The notes: a model not told the origin generated them from the letters alone. DNA of 64,000 bases from Ohtaekwangia koreensis (GCF_900167975.1 NZ_FUZU01000005.1:439001-503000); one strand, 5' to 3'; positions 1-8,869 are shown, counted from the stretch's first letter. Program-made: numbers and translations.

Positions 1-983
1 CCTATCTTTTTCACCGTTATATAAATCAGACCTGTACGGAGGATGAGCGAAATGAATTTTTGCTGTTGATCAGTCAGCCTGACTATGAAGTCCAGGTAAA
101 AGATCTTATGAAAAATCTCTGGAATACAGTTCCGCAAGAAGAGGGAATTCCGCTGATGCGGACTGAAAAAATGTTGGAAGAGATCTGGAGTGCTGGTGAA
201 CAAAAAACTTTGGACAGCAGAAGGTTTGTTTTTCCTGCCTGGAGTAAGGTAGCAGCGATGCTGACGCTGATGGTATGCAGTGCAGTTATAGGGTACTATA
301 TATTACGTCCGGAGGATACGAAGGCTCTTGCCGCACAGTCTTCTGCTCCGGCAGAGCACCAGATTATCAAGCTTCCTGATGGAAGTATAGTAGTGCTTAA
401 TGCGGGCAGTACACTTCAATTTCCGGAATCTTTTAAAGGCAAGCTCAACCGTGAAGTTACACTTACGGGCGAAGGATATTTTGATATCATCCATGATCTC
501 TCTCAACCCTTCATTGTACATACAGGTAATTTGAGTACAACGGTGCTGGGTACAGCCTTTAATATTAAAGCATATCCGCAGGCAAATGATATAACGGTAA
601 CGGTAACACGTGGTAAAGTAAAAGTGAGCGATGAAAAGAAAGTGATCGGTATCATCACACCAGATCAGCAGATAAAATTCGATAAACTTCAGCAAAAGTC
701 ACAGCAACAACAGGTGGATAGTCGTGTAGCCATAGCGTGGTCTGACAACGATATTTTCTTTGATGACAACACCCTCGCAGATGTAGCCCTGGCGTTGGAG
801 CAACGCTTTCATATAGCGATAGCTTTTGATAATGAAGCGATTAAGGCTTGCCGCTTTACAGCAACGTTTGTGCGCGGTGAAGACCTGAACCAGATACTAA
901 CGGTGATCTGTGAATTCAACGGTTCGCATTTTACCCGTGATGCAGCAGGCAACATTCTTATACAGGGAGGAGCCGGATGCTGA
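1..983 (+). CDS. FecR-family anti-sigma factor (5' end outside window)
   Basis: FecR-type inner-membrane anti-sigma factor that relays a signal from an outer-membrane TonB-dependent receptor to an ECF sigma factor. The frame is open to the left edge without a stop: codons before position 60 read as YLFHRYINQTCTEDE, typical of the cytoplasmic FecR N-terminus (DUF4880), so the gene starts upstream of the window and an internal TTG at 60 is not the start. One membrane helix is encoded near 240-300. The periplasmic FecR domain follows (GSTLQFPESF, GEGYFDI, VLGTAFNIKAY), and the C-terminus has the DUF4974/STN-like part ending in GGAGC. It precedes the SusC gene, whose STN domain is the expected partner. 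The ECF sigma gene is expected just upstream, outside the window. Family assignment is firm; the signal is unknown. Confidence 0.93.
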   Translation, partial: YLFHRYINQTCTEDERNEFLLLISQPDYEVQVKDLMKNLWNTVPQEEGIPLMRTEKMLEEIWSAGEQKTLDSRRFVFPAWSKVAAMLTLMVCSAVIGYYILRPEDTKALAAQSSAPAEHQIIKLPDGSIVVLNAGSTLQFPESFKGKLNREVTLTGEGYFDIIHDLSQPFIVHTGNLSTTVLGTAFNIKAYPQANDITVTVTRGKVKVSDEKKVIGIITPDQQIKFDKLQQKSQQQQVDSRVAIAWSDNDIFFDDNTLADVALALEQRFHIAIAFDNEAIKACRFTATFVRGEDLNQILTVICEFNGSHFTRDAAGNILIQGGAGC

Positions 984-1090
984 TATATCAAGATATATAG
1001 ATTACCTAAACGGATAGACCAAAACCCAAACCTATGAAAAGACTATACGCTGAGACCTGAAGCATCCCGAAGACTCCCCGCCAAGGGCAG

Positions 1091-1111
1091 GGAGCTTCTT
1101 CAGAAAGCTCC
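1091..1111 (+). promoter_or_regulatory. Hairpin in the FecR-SusC gap
   Basis: A perfect 7-bp stem, GGAGCTT (1091-1097) and AAGCTCC (1105-1111), with a 7-nt loop in the 199-bp gap between fecR and susC. No T-run follows, so it is not an ordinary terminator. It could be an mRNA processing or stability element that sets different receptor and anti-sigma levels. Only the structure is seen; the role is a guess. Confidence 0.35.
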
Positions 1112-1182
1112 TGTTGCACGACTGGCATCGGCAGCAGGTGTGTTTTAAATAATTCCTCAATCACTTAAAACATATCAAAAAT

Positions 1183-4100
1183 ATGAATTTTTCTGTGTCT
1201 CATGCAGAAGGGAGGCCGTGTTTTATCCATACGGCAAACCTTGCATGGCTGATCCATCAACCATTTATTCGTCAGCTTATGCGCATTAGTTTGCTTCTGA
1301 TGGCTTTTTCACTTACGTGTCTCACGATGCTTCTGGCCACGCCAGGCAAAGGGCAAGGCGCGGAGACCACGCAGGTTACACTGGAACTCAACGATGAAAC
1401 GTTGGTGTCTGCGCTTAAAAAAATTGAACTCAAAACTCCGTTCCGTTTTGTATACCGGAACAAGGAAATTAAATCGGCCGATCATCTTTCATTACCCGAG
1501 GGTACACGCAGCGTATCGGAGACACTCGATCTTTTACTCGCAAACAAGTCTCTTACATTTCGTCAGATCAATAATAACATTTTGATTGAGCGCAAAGAAG
1601 ATATAGCGGTCCAAAGCGAGCTGGCAAGTGAAAGCGGTGCACCTATACAACAAAGTGTTACAGGCAAAGCAACATCTGCTGAAGATGGAAGCCCGTTACC
1701 GGGTGTAAGCGTATTGATTAAAGGAACACAAACCGGAACGGTGACCGATGTGCAGGGTAATTATTCCTTATCGACAACCGGAAGCGATGCTATACTGGTA
1801 TTCTCGTTTATAGGGTATAAATCTACGGAAGTGGCAGTCGAAGGAAGAAGTACGGTAGACGTATCGTTGCAAACCGATGTCACGCAACTCACCGAGGTAG
1901 TGGTTACATCCTTTGGTATAGAGCAGGAAAAAAGATCTGTTGGTTTTTCTGCACAAGCGGTAAAAGGAGAGAATTTGATTCAAACACGTCAGCCCAATGT
2001 CGTCAGCGCCTTGCAAGGCCAGGTATCCGGTGTTCAGATCACCAATGCCGGTGGTGCACCGGGTACGAGTGCCCGCATTGTTATCCGTGGTTTAACTTCG
2101 CTGAATACATCCGGAAACAATCAACCACTTTTTGTTATCGATGGTATACCGATGGACAACAGTACGGATGAGTCTCCGAATACGTCACGCGGTTTGAGTA
2201 ATCGCGCAGCCGATATAAATCCGAACGATATAGAATCTGTAAATATACTCAAGGGAGCAGCAGCCACTGCGTTGTATGGGGTACGTGCAGCAGCAGGAGC
2301 AATCGTGATCACCACGAAGAGAGGCAAGGCCGGAGCTGTGCGCATTGATCTCAATAGTTCTTTCGGCTTTCAAAAGGTAAACCGCTATCCTGATTTTCAA
2401 ACAGAATATGGTCAAGGCTGGTATGGTGTTGCTGATCGCACCAGCGTTTTCCCTGCATGGGGTGCCCCCTTTCAGTCTGCGACATCACAAGATCCAACCT
2501 ATAAATACTATGATAATTATAGAAATGTAATGGAGACTGGTAAGTCGTTCGATAATTATTTGAGTGTATCGGGTGGAAATGAGTTTGCAACATTTTATAC
2601 TTCAGTCTCCAATACAAAACAAACTGGTGTTATACCTTCCAGCTCATGGGACAGAACTTCTGCCAAGCTTTCGGGCACGCTGAATTTTAAAAATAAATTT
2701 ACCGTTACCGGATCTTTTACGTATTCGAATTCAGGAGGAGACCGTGTTCCCGGAGATCGCTTTGGAGAAACGTTGATGTACTATCCTACATCCAGCGATG
2801 CAACTGACTATATCAACGAAGATGGAACGCAGAAGTATATAGGACTCTCGGATAACCCTATATATGCTGCCAAATTCTGGACATACGAAGATGATGTGGA
2901 CAGAACGCTGGGTAATCTCTTCTTCTCGTATAAGCCAGCTTCATGGATCAGTTTAAATTATCGGGTTGGTTCCGATTTCTATTCTGATTTCAGAGAAGAA
3001 ATACTCCCCGGTCCAAAAGGTATAGAAGGGGAAACGCCACTGAGTACAACCGGGTATATAGAGCATACGCGAATTACAAATCGTATTCTTAATTCAAACT
3101 TCTTTGCAGAGATCAATAAGCAAATTATACCGGACTTGAAAGCAACGGTTCGCGTAGGGCAGGAGTTGTTCCAGGAAGACAAGAACAAGTTGATCAACAC
3201 CGGTAATAATTTTGTGATACCGGAGTACTACCAGTTTAACAACGTAACGGAAGTATTGACAGAGCAAGAGATCAGGCAGAGACGCCTCATCGGGGTATAT
3301 GGTGATTTAGTGTTGAACTATAAAGATTATCTATACCTGAACGTAACCGGCAGAAACGATTGGACTTCAACATTACCGAAGGGCAACAACTCTTTCTTTT
3401 ATCCTTCTGTAAACGTAAGCTTTGTATTTAGTGATGCGCTTCAACTTCCGGCTCTCGTAAGTTATGGAAAGATCAGAGGATCATTTGGTGAAGTTGGAAA
3501 AGATACAGATCCATACCTCACTTCTACCACGTACTCTAAAACAGAAGGCTTTCCGCTAAATGGACAAGTAGGTTTTACACGCAGCCAGGTAAAAGGAAGT
3601 GAAACGTTGAAGCCTGAACGAACCACGAACGTTGAAGTTGGTGCAGAGATGAAGTTCCTGGATAAACGAGTCGGCTTTGAGTTTACATGGTATAAAGCAA
3701 ACAGTCGCGACCAGATCTTTAGTGTTCCTGTATCCAACACTACAGGCTATACGCGCTTTGTTGCCAATGCAGGCGAGATTGAAAACAGAGGTATAGAATT
3801 GACGTTGACCGGAACACCCGTACGCACAACCGATTTTTCGTGGGATGTTACGCTGAACTTTACGCGCAACAGAAACAAAGTGATCGATCTCGCAGAAGGT
3901 TTTGAAGGTGGCTTTACCATTGGAACACAATTCGGTTATTCCGGAAGTACAGTGACGATGGCGTTGACGGAAGGTGCTCCGTATGGTAACTTATATGGAA
4001 CAAGTTTTCAACGCTACTATGGAGCAGAGGGTACACCTGAAGGACTTGAGTATCTTGATCGCGATAAGCCGTTGTTGATCGGAGCCGATGGATTTCCGGT

Positions 4101-4689
4101 ACGCAATACATCGCAGTTAGTGGTGGGCAATGCGCAACCGAAGTGGCTTGCTGGCCTTCGTAATAATTTCAGGTATAAAGGTTTCAATCTCGCTGTGGTA
4201 CTGGATGTACGATGGGATATAGATCAGTATAATCAATATGGTAATTTCCTCACTGCGTTTGGTAAAGAAGAGTATACTTCCAACCGAAACGATGTTGTTG
4301 TGTTCGATGGATATTTAGCAGATGGCACGAAGAATACCAAAGCAGTTTGGATGGGACAAGGTATAGGACCTGATGGCGTTAGCTATGGTGATGGCTTCTA
4401 CCGGAATACACTACGAAGATTATCAGAGCCTTTTGTACAGGATGCATCTTTTGTAAAGCTTCGCAGTGCGAGTTTGTCCTATAGCCTGCCTGCTAAAATT
4501 TTAACGAAGTCACCGTTCCAGGCTGTCACGTTTTCAGCCAGTGTAAACAATATAATTCTTTGGACACCGTGGAGCGGATACGATCCTGAATCCTTTAGTG
4601 GAGGTGCTGGTACAAATGTTACTGGTTTTTCAGGACTTGATTATCCGGGTGTCGCTACGACTGTGTTCTCTTTGAATCTTACACTTTAA
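1183..4689 (+). CDS. SusC/RagA-family TonB-dependent outer-membrane receptor with STN domain
   Basis: Large (1168 aa) outer-membrane transporter that, with its SusD partner, imports a ligand using TonB energy. A hydrophobic export signal lies near residues 32-52, after a longer basic N-terminus common in FecR-linked SusC proteins. An STN domain (about 65-140, starting QVTLELNDETL) contacts the anti-sigma factor. A carboxypeptidase-regulatory-like Ig domain follows (about 160-240), then the plug with VNILKGAAATALYG and AGAIVITTKRG, then the 22-strand barrel ending in the aromatic strand TTVFSLNLTL. The start at 1183 follows an A-rich stretch and no clear Shine-Dalgarno site; an alternative ATG at 1276 would begin MRISLLLMAF. 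Only 4 bp separate it from susD. The substrate cannot be told from sequence. No hydrolase lies directly in the cluster, so the ligand may be a glycan, peptide or siderophore-like compound. Confidence 0.95.
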   Translation: MNFSVSHAEGRPCFIHTANLAWLIHQPFIRQLMRISLLLMAFSLTCLTMLLATPGKGQGAETTQVTLELNDETLVSALKKIELKTPFRFVYRNKEIKSADHLSLPEGTRSVSETLDLLLANKSLTFRQINNNILIERKEDIAVQSELASESGAPIQQSVTGKATSAEDGSPLPGVSVLIKGTQTGTVTDVQGNYSLSTTGSDAILVFSFIGYKSTEVAVEGRSTVDVSLQTDVTQLTEVVVTSFGIEQEKRSVGFSAQAVKGENLIQTRQPNVVSALQGQVSGVQITNAGGAPGTSARIVIRGLTSLNTSGNNQPLFVIDGIPMDNSTDESPNTSRGLSNRAADINPNDIESVNILKGAAATALYGVRAAAGAIVITTKRGKAGAVRIDLNSSFGFQKVNRYPDFQTEYGQGWYGVADRTSVFPAWGAPFQSATSQDPTYKYYDNYRNVMETGKSFDNYLSVSGGNEFATFYTSVSNTKQTGVIPSSSWDRTSAKLSGTLNFKNKFTVTGSFTYSNSGGDRVPGDRFGETLMYYPTSSDATDYINEDGTQKYIGLSDNPIYAAKFWTYEDDVDRTLGNLFFSYKPASWISLNYRVGSDFYSDFREEILPGPKGIEGETPLSTTGYIEHTRITNRILNSNFFAEINKQIIPDLKATVRVGQELFQEDKNKLINTGNNFVIPEYYQFNNVTEVLTEQEIRQRRLIGVYGDLVLNYKDYLYLNVTGRNDWTSTLPKGNNSFFYPSVNVSFVFSDALQLPALVSYGKIRGSFGEVGKDTDPYLTSTTYSKTEGFPLNGQVGFTRSQVKGSETLKPERTTNVEVGAEMKFLDKRVGFEFTWYKANSRDQIFSVPVSNTTGYTRFVANAGEIENRGIELTLTGTPVRTTDFSWDVTLNFTRNRNKVIDLAEGFEGGFTIGTQFGYSGSTVTMALTEGAPYGNLYGTSFQRYYGAEGTPEGLEYLDRDKPLLIGADGFPVRNTSQLVVGNAQPKWLAGLRNNFRYKGFNLAVVLDVRWDIDQYNQYGNFLTAFGKEEYTSNRNDVVVFDGYLADGTKNTKAVWMGQGIGPDGVSYGDGFYRNTLRRLSEPFVQDASFVKLRSASLSYSLPAKILTKSPFQAVTFSASVNNIILWTPWSGYDPESFSGGAGTNVTGFSGLDYPGVATTVFSLNLTL

Positions 4690-4693
4690 TGCG

Positions 4694-6136
4694 ATGGGTA
4701 TGAGAAAAATAACAAAGTATATATTCATAATTCTTTCAACGATTGGTATAGCAGGGTGTTCCGATTACCTGGATGTCAATGATAATCCCAATGAACCCAC
4801 CACTGTACCGCTGAGTTCTCTGATGGCGACCGCTTCTTTTGCTACCGGTGAAAATATACAGGCCATAGGAGGGATAACCTCGTATTATGTGCAGTACCTG
4901 GCCTCACCGAATCCTTCCGGATCAACGGATATACAAGAGCCTGTTGCTTATGACAATGCCTGGTTCTTATTATACCATACACTGGGCGACATTGCAGATA
5001 TGGAAAAGCAGGCGATAGAATCCGGAGCATCGCATTATACCGGGGCAGCGAAATTATTGAAAGCTATGCATCTTCAATTGATCGTGGATGCCTGGGGAGA
5101 TGTGCCCTATACCGAAGCGCTTTTTGCTGAAACCGTTACACCCGCGTATGATGAAGATAGCGATCTATACCCTGTAATTCTTACGTTGATCTCGGATGGT
5201 ATAGCTGAATTAAGTAAAGCAGAGTCAACGTACGCGCTGGGCGCACAGGATTTTATATATGGCGACAGACCCGATGAAGCAGCACAGGTTTCGGCATGGA
5301 TAAAGATGGGATATGCGTTGAAGGCGCGCACCTTGCTGCATTTGAGCAAAACACCGGGTTATGATCCGGAAGAAGTACTGGCTGCTGTGGACAATTCCTT
5401 TTCAAGCAATGCTGATAATGCAGATATAGTATATTTTGATACTGAGTTTAATCCCTGGGCCTCTGTAGCCCGTAATCAGGAGTCTCTCATTCTGGATGGA
5501 TGGATTTCAGAGCAACTTGTGCAAGCCATGGACGGCACAAGTTATGGTGTGACAGATCCACGCATGGGTTTTATGTTTGGAGATACCGATGAAGGTACAT
5601 TTGTAGGGGTACCCAACGGAGCAGGAAGAGGCGGAGCTGACGTGAGTGGCGAACGTTCTGTACTGGAGCGGGGAACATATTATGCCAGTGATACATCTCC
5701 AATGCTGATCATTACCTATGCCGAGTTGAAATTTATAGAAGCGGAAGCTGCGTTGGCTGCCGACAACAAGCCGCGTGCCTACCAGGCGTACCTGGAAGGT
5801 ATAGAGGCACACATGGATATGGTAGGCGTTGCAGACGAAGACCGTGATGATTATATAAATGATGAGTCCGTTAGCGTAGGCAGCGACAATATATCCATCG
5901 ACTTGATTATGAAGGAAAAGTATATAGCGATGTTCCTGCACCCTGAAGCGTGGACGGATGCAAGACGGTATAACTTTCAATATAAGGACATGACCGTTCC
6001 TGCAAATCTCAATCCTGATCTGAATGGTAATTTTGCAAGGCGCCTGGTATATCCCGATTCTGAAACGGGACGAAACGTTGCCAATGTTCCTCCGGTTACG
6101 CAGTTAGACAGGATGTGGTGGGATGTTCAAAATTAA
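4694..6136 (+). CDS. SusD/RagB-family surface lipoprotein (SusD-like 2)
   Basis: Surface-exposed ligand-capturing lipoprotein that forms the lid over the SusC channel. The 480-aa protein has a short signal with lipobox IAGC (Cys about residue 22) followed by SDYLDVNDNPNEP, typical of SusD homologues. A helical TPR-like core follows, with LLKAMHLQLIVDAWGDVPYTEA near residues 120-145 and AELKFIEAEAALAADN near 345, and the usual C-terminal arginine/tyrosine-rich EAWTDARRYNF. ATG 4694 and ATG 4700 are both possible starts. It is translated right behind susC (4-bp gap), so the two are surely one transcript. Specificity is not readable. Confidence 0.93.
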   Translation: MGMRKITKYIFIILSTIGIAGCSDYLDVNDNPNEPTTVPLSSLMATASFATGENIQAIGGITSYYVQYLASPNPSGSTDIQEPVAYDNAWFLLYHTLGDIADMEKQAIESGASHYTGAAKLLKAMHLQLIVDAWGDVPYTEALFAETVTPAYDEDSDLYPVILTLISDGIAELSKAESTYALGAQDFIYGDRPDEAAQVSAWIKMGYALKARTLLHLSKTPGYDPEEVLAAVDNSFSSNADNADIVYFDTEFNPWASVARNQESLILDGWISEQLVQAMDGTSYGVTDPRMGFMFGDTDEGTFVGVPNGAGRGGADVSGERSVLERGTYYASDTSPMLIITYAELKFIEAEAALAADNKPRAYQAYLEGIEAHMDMVGVADEDRDDYINDESVSVGSDNISIDLIMKEKYIAMFLHPEAWTDARRYNFQYKDMTVPANLNPDLNGNFARRLVYPDSETGRNVANVPPVTQLDRMWWDVQN

Positions 6137-6148
6137 AAGCATTGCAGT

Positions 6149-6571
6149 ATGAAAATATATAGTTTAAAAAATCTAAGCATCTTAATCTTGCTGGTTGCGT
6201 TCATGTCGTGCGATGATAATGAGATTGTCCCCGATTATGAAATGAAAGGGACGTCTACCTCTACCGTTGCCAGTATAACGGTGTCCAATACTAAACCGGT
6301 TGTATCAGAGACGATAACGACCACCGTTTCATTTGTAAATCCTTCCGATGATCCGGTTAAATCCGTAGTGCTGAAAGCCAAGGTAGGTTCTGAAGCGTAT
6401 ATAGATGTACAATCTTTCGACGAGAGTAGCGCAGCAAAAGAAAAGAAGATTACGCACGAAGTTCAATATAGCGTATCGGCAGCAGCCGGTACTGCTATAG
6501 TATTCGATATGGTGATTACTTCACAAAAAGAGTATCCCCAGGTAATACGAACTACTGTCACTGTAAAATAG
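6149..6571 (+). CDS. Small SusE/SusF-position lipoprotein, Ig-like
   Basis: A 140-aa lipoprotein with a short hydrophobic signal and lipobox FMSC (Cys near residue 21), then a DDNE-rich linker. The remainder is strongly beta-predicted (ITVSNTKPVV, TTTVSFVNPSDDPVKSVVLKAKVG, HEVQYSVSAAAGTAIVFDMVIT), like a single Ig/FnIII-type sandwich. It sits 12 bp after susD in the place where SusE/SusF-like accessory glycan-binding lipoproteins are found, and the operon ends with a strong terminator right after it. I do not recognise a named family. Binding of the operon's ligand at the cell surface is an inference from position only. Confidence 0.75.
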   Translation: MKIYSLKNLSILILLVAFMSCDDNEIVPDYEMKGTSTSTVASITVSNTKPVVSETITTTVSFVNPSDDPVKSVVLKAKVGSEAYIDVQSFDESSAAKEKKITHEVQYSVSAAAGTAIVFDMVITSQKEYPQVIRTTVTVK

Positions 6572-6601
6572 CCGTAGGATTAATTTGGTTTTGGTAAGGC
6601 T

Positions 6602-6634
6602 GGCCTGGTGAGAATTTCTTGCCAGGCCTTTTTT
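6602..6634 (+). terminator. Intrinsic terminator of the susCD operon
   Basis: Stem GGCCTGG/CCAGGCC (6602-6608 and 6622-6628), extended inward by two G-U and three Watson-Crick pairs around an ATT loop, followed by six T (6629-6634). It lies 31 bp after the stop of the small lipoprotein gene. Confidence 0.9.
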
Positions 6635-6713
6635 GTTTATCTTCAGTTATAGTATGGCGCAGGTATAAATTGGTCAGGATAAACTAATTCCTGAAAAATA
6701 TGTTACTAATGGG

Positions 6714-6749
6714 AATATATCCTGTAAAATTATGGCAGGATATATTTTT
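6714..6749 (+). promoter_or_regulatory. 11-bp perfect inverted repeat with T-run upstream of msrB
   Basis: AATATATCCTG (6714-6724) and CAGGATATATT (6736-6746) are perfect complements with an 11-nt spacer, and five T end the element at 6749. It lies 50 bp before the msrB start and well after the susCD terminator. It could be an attenuator in the msrB leader, a back-up terminator, or a dyad operator. Which one cannot be decided from sequence. Confidence 0.5.
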
Positions 6750-6757
6750 ACACATCG

Positions 6758-6774
6758 GGTAGCAGGGAGCTACC
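6758..6774 (+). promoter_or_regulatory. Small hairpin presenting AGGGA before msrB
   Basis: GGTAGC (6758-6763) and GCTACC (6769-6774) pair perfectly and leave the purine loop AGGGA exposed, 24 nt before the msrB ATG. Its loop resembles a ribosome-binding purine stretch, but the distance is long for that. Structure seen; role unknown. Confidence 0.35.
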
Positions 6775-6798
6775 ACCATCCGCATAAATCTATACAGT

Positions 6799-7242
6799 AT
6801 GAATTGGTCTGACGTTTTAAATTATGCCACGAAAGGCAACCTTACTCCCGACAGACGGGTAGAGAAAACCAATGAAGAATGGAAGAAGGAGTTAACAGCC
6901 GAAGAATTCAGGATCACCCGGCAAAAGGGTACCGAGTTTGCATTTTCCGGGGAATATTGTGAGGCACACGACCCGGGACTATATGCTTGCCGGTGCTGTG
7001 GCACTCCCTTGTTCGACTCGCGCCAGAAGTTTGAGTCGGGTACAGGCTGGCCAAGTTTTACAGAATCTGTGAAAGACAACGTGATCAAGTATGAAAGTGA
7101 TCGCAGCCATGGCATGCATCGTGTCGAAGTTATGTGCAATGTATGTGATGGACATCTGGGCCACGTATTTCCGGATGGACCTCCGCCTAGCGGCCTGCGT
7201 TTTTGTATAAACTCTGCTTCTATAAAACTGGTAGAAGGGTAA
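6799..7242 (+). CDS. msrB: Peptide-methionine (R)-S-oxide reductase
   Basis: Reduces the R epimer of methionine sulfoxide in oxidised proteins. The 147-aa protein is a full-length MsrB with no signal peptide, so it should act in the cytoplasm. The two structural zinc Cys pairs are visible (C64/C67 in YACRCCG, C113/C116 in CNVC). The catalytic nucleophile is C136 in RFCINSASI, and the fold motifs SGTGWPSF and GHLGHVFPDGP are present. It is not fused to MsrA. The gene stands alone between the susCD operon and an SGNH hydrolase and has its own strong terminator, so it is probably monocistronic. Function is secure from the motifs. Confidence 0.95.
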   Translation: MNWSDVLNYATKGNLTPDRRVEKTNEEWKKELTAEEFRITRQKGTEFAFSGEYCEAHDPGLYACRCCGTPLFDSRQKFESGTGWPSFTESVKDNVIKYESDRSHGMHRVEVMCNVCDGHLGHVFPDGPPPSGLRFCINSASIKLVEG

Positions 7243-7262
7243 CATTCACTTTTTGTAATTCT

Positions 7263-7309
7263 GCAAAGACATCAAAGTATAGATTGTATTTTGATGTCTT
7301 TGCTTTTTT
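7263..7309 (+). terminator. Intrinsic terminator of msrB
   Basis: A perfect 14-bp stem, GCAAAGACATCAAA (7263-7276) with TTTGATGTCTTTGC (7290-7303), followed by six T. It begins 20 bp after the msrB stop, separating msrB from the SGNH gene. Confidence 0.9.
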
Positions 7310-7367
7310 AAACGGTCGTTCCTTTAATTTGTATTCATGTATATTTAGGTCTATAACACCCACGAAC

Positions 7368-8045
7368 ATGAAACAGACTACAACCTTTATGATCATGCTG
7401 GCATTTTTTACGTTGACTTCGTTTATGCCTGTTCAAAAAAAGAAAGTTATATTTTTTGGTGATTCCATTACCGAAGCTGGTGTAAAACCTGGCGGCTATA
7501 TCACACGCATCAGCGAGTTGGCTGCTAAAGATGGCACTGCTGCGCAGTATGATTTTATAGGTGCAGGTATTGGTGGTAACAAAGTATATGATTTGTATTT
7601 ACGTTTAGAGGATGATGTGTTGAGTAAAAAGCCTGATGTAGTGATACTATATATTGGCGTAAACGATGTGTGGCATAAGCGTACGTATGGTACCGGCACA
7701 GACGCCAACAAGTTTGAAGGCTTCTATAATGCGCTGATTAAAAAAATCCAGGCACAGGGTGCTAAAGTTATTATCTGTACACCGGCTGTAATCGGAGAGC
7801 GAACAGATTCGAGTAACGAGCTCGATGGCGACCTGAATCTATATAGCAATATCATTCGTGGCATTGCTAAAAAGAATGCGCTTCCATTGGTAGACCTGCG
7901 TACTGCATTTTTGGAGTATAACAAGCAGTACAACAAAGAGAATAAGGAATCCGGTATACTTACTTCCGATCGCGTTCACCTCAATGAGAAGGGAAATCAA
8001 TTTGTTGCCGAACAGATGTGGAAGGCCATTACTGCTATCCGATAG
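7368..8045 (+). CDS. Exported SGNH/GDSL-family hydrolase
   Basis: Serine esterase/lipase of the SGNH fold, probably periplasmic or secreted. I choose ATG 7368, which gives a 225-aa protein with a classic signal peptide (MKQTTTFMIMLAFFTLTS). The frame runs further upstream, but through msrB and its terminator. Block I is FGDSITEAG with catalytic S33, block II is GAGIGGN, block III is IGVND with N99, and block V is DRVHLNEKG with D201 and H204. All catalytic positions are therefore present. Such proteins cleave acetyl or other ester groups on sugars or lipids, and the natural substrate is unknown. It has its own terminator downstream. Confidence 0.88.
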   Translation: MKQTTTFMIMLAFFTLTSFMPVQKKKVIFFGDSITEAGVKPGGYITRISELAAKDGTAAQYDFIGAGIGGNKVYDLYLRLEDDVLSKKPDVVILYIGVNDVWHKRTYGTGTDANKFEGFYNALIKKIQAQGAKVIICTPAVIGERTDSSNELDGDLNLYSNIIRGIAKKNALPLVDLRTAFLEYNKQYNKENKESGILTSDRVHLNEKGNQFVAEQMWKAITAIR

Positions 8046-8077
8046 TAAACGGCTATTCAATTTTACATTTATTTAAG

Positions 8078-8124
8078 TTACCGTAGCGTTCGATATATTA
8101 TTGGACTCTACGGTAATTTTTTTT
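8078..8124 (+). terminator. Intrinsic terminator of the SGNH hydrolase gene
   Basis: TTACCGTAG (8078-8086) pairs with CTACGGTAA (8108-8116), followed by eight T. Confidence 0.88.
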
Positions 8125-8202
8125 AGTATATACTTTAAAAAGATGAGTGTTTAAAAACGAGTCTGTGAAATTGAATTCTTCAAACATAAAGACGCTTCTT
8201 TA

Positions 8203-8223
8203 TATACCTTCTCCATAGGTATA
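8203..8223 (+). promoter_or_regulatory. 7-7-7 inverted repeat upstream of the YHS gene
   Basis: TATACCT (8203-8209), a 7-nt spacer and AGGTATA (8217-8223) form a perfect dyad in the 284-bp gap between the SGNH terminator and the YHS gene. The 21-bp size suits a dimeric repressor or activator site, but it lies 185 bp before the start codon and no partner is known. Nothing else in the gap is recognisable. Confidence 0.4.
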
Positions 8224-8408
8224 GCTGTCTCGAAGATTTGGCACGGATGAATATAAAGTTGTGTGCTCAGAGCGGCATAAATAAACTTATAAAAGATTTC
8301 ACATTTGGCGGTCTGTATCATTAAAAAAGCTTGTGAGAATTTATGTCAATGACGGTTGGCCGACATTCCAGGTCACTCGTAATAAGCATCTTTCTTTCCT
8401 AAACGATC

Positions 8409-8849
8409 ATGAATATGTATATGAAATCAATTTTGTTTTCTTTGTTCTTGCTGGTAAGCCAGATGTCGCTGGCGCAGAAAGTATTCACCACCAATGAAGG
8501 TGCTATTCACGGATACGATCCCGTAGCCTACTTTACAGAAGCAAAGCCGGTGAGAGGTAACGCTAAATATACCTTTCAGTGGAACGATGCTACCTGGTAC
8601 TTCGCATCACAAAAAAATCTCGATCTGTTCAAAGCAAAGCCGCAGCAATACGCTCCTCAGTACGGAGGTTATTGTGCTTATGGAACATCGAATGGCTACA
8701 AAGCCAACACGCAACCCGATGCATGGACGATTGTTGATGGAAAGCTTTACCTCAACTATAACAGCGATGTGCAAAAGCAATGGAATCCGCAACGCGAGAA
8801 GCTAATACTGAAAGCAGATGAACATTGGAAGAAGCTTGAGAATCAGTGA
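8409..8849 (+). CDS. Exported YHS-domain protein
   Basis: A 146-aa protein with a signal peptide ending near SLAQ (residue about 22), then one YHS domain: AIHGYDPVAYF, TWYFASQKNLDLF, and YGGYCAYG. The YHS domain is named for its conserved residues, is common in copper- and other metal-linked proteins, and is found alone in many exported proteins. The Tyr-Cys-Ala core here is intact and may bind a metal. No metal transporter lies next to it. Start: ATG 8409; a second ATG at 8421 (MKSILFS) would fit the signal peptide better. It has its own terminator. Confidence 0.85.
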   Translation: MNMYMKSILFSLFLLVSQMSLAQKVFTTNEGAIHGYDPVAYFTEAKPVRGNAKYTFQWNDATWYFASQKNLDLFKAKPQQYAPQYGGYCAYGTSNGYKANTQPDAWTIVDGKLYLNYNSDVQKQWNPQREKLILKADEHWKKLENQ

Positions 8850-8869
8850 TCCGAGACAAGTTTTCATTT

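Noticed and set aside
7203-7367. Longer N-terminus for the SGNH hydrolase
   Set aside because: It would run through the end of msrB and its terminator; ATG 7368 gives a standard signal peptide.
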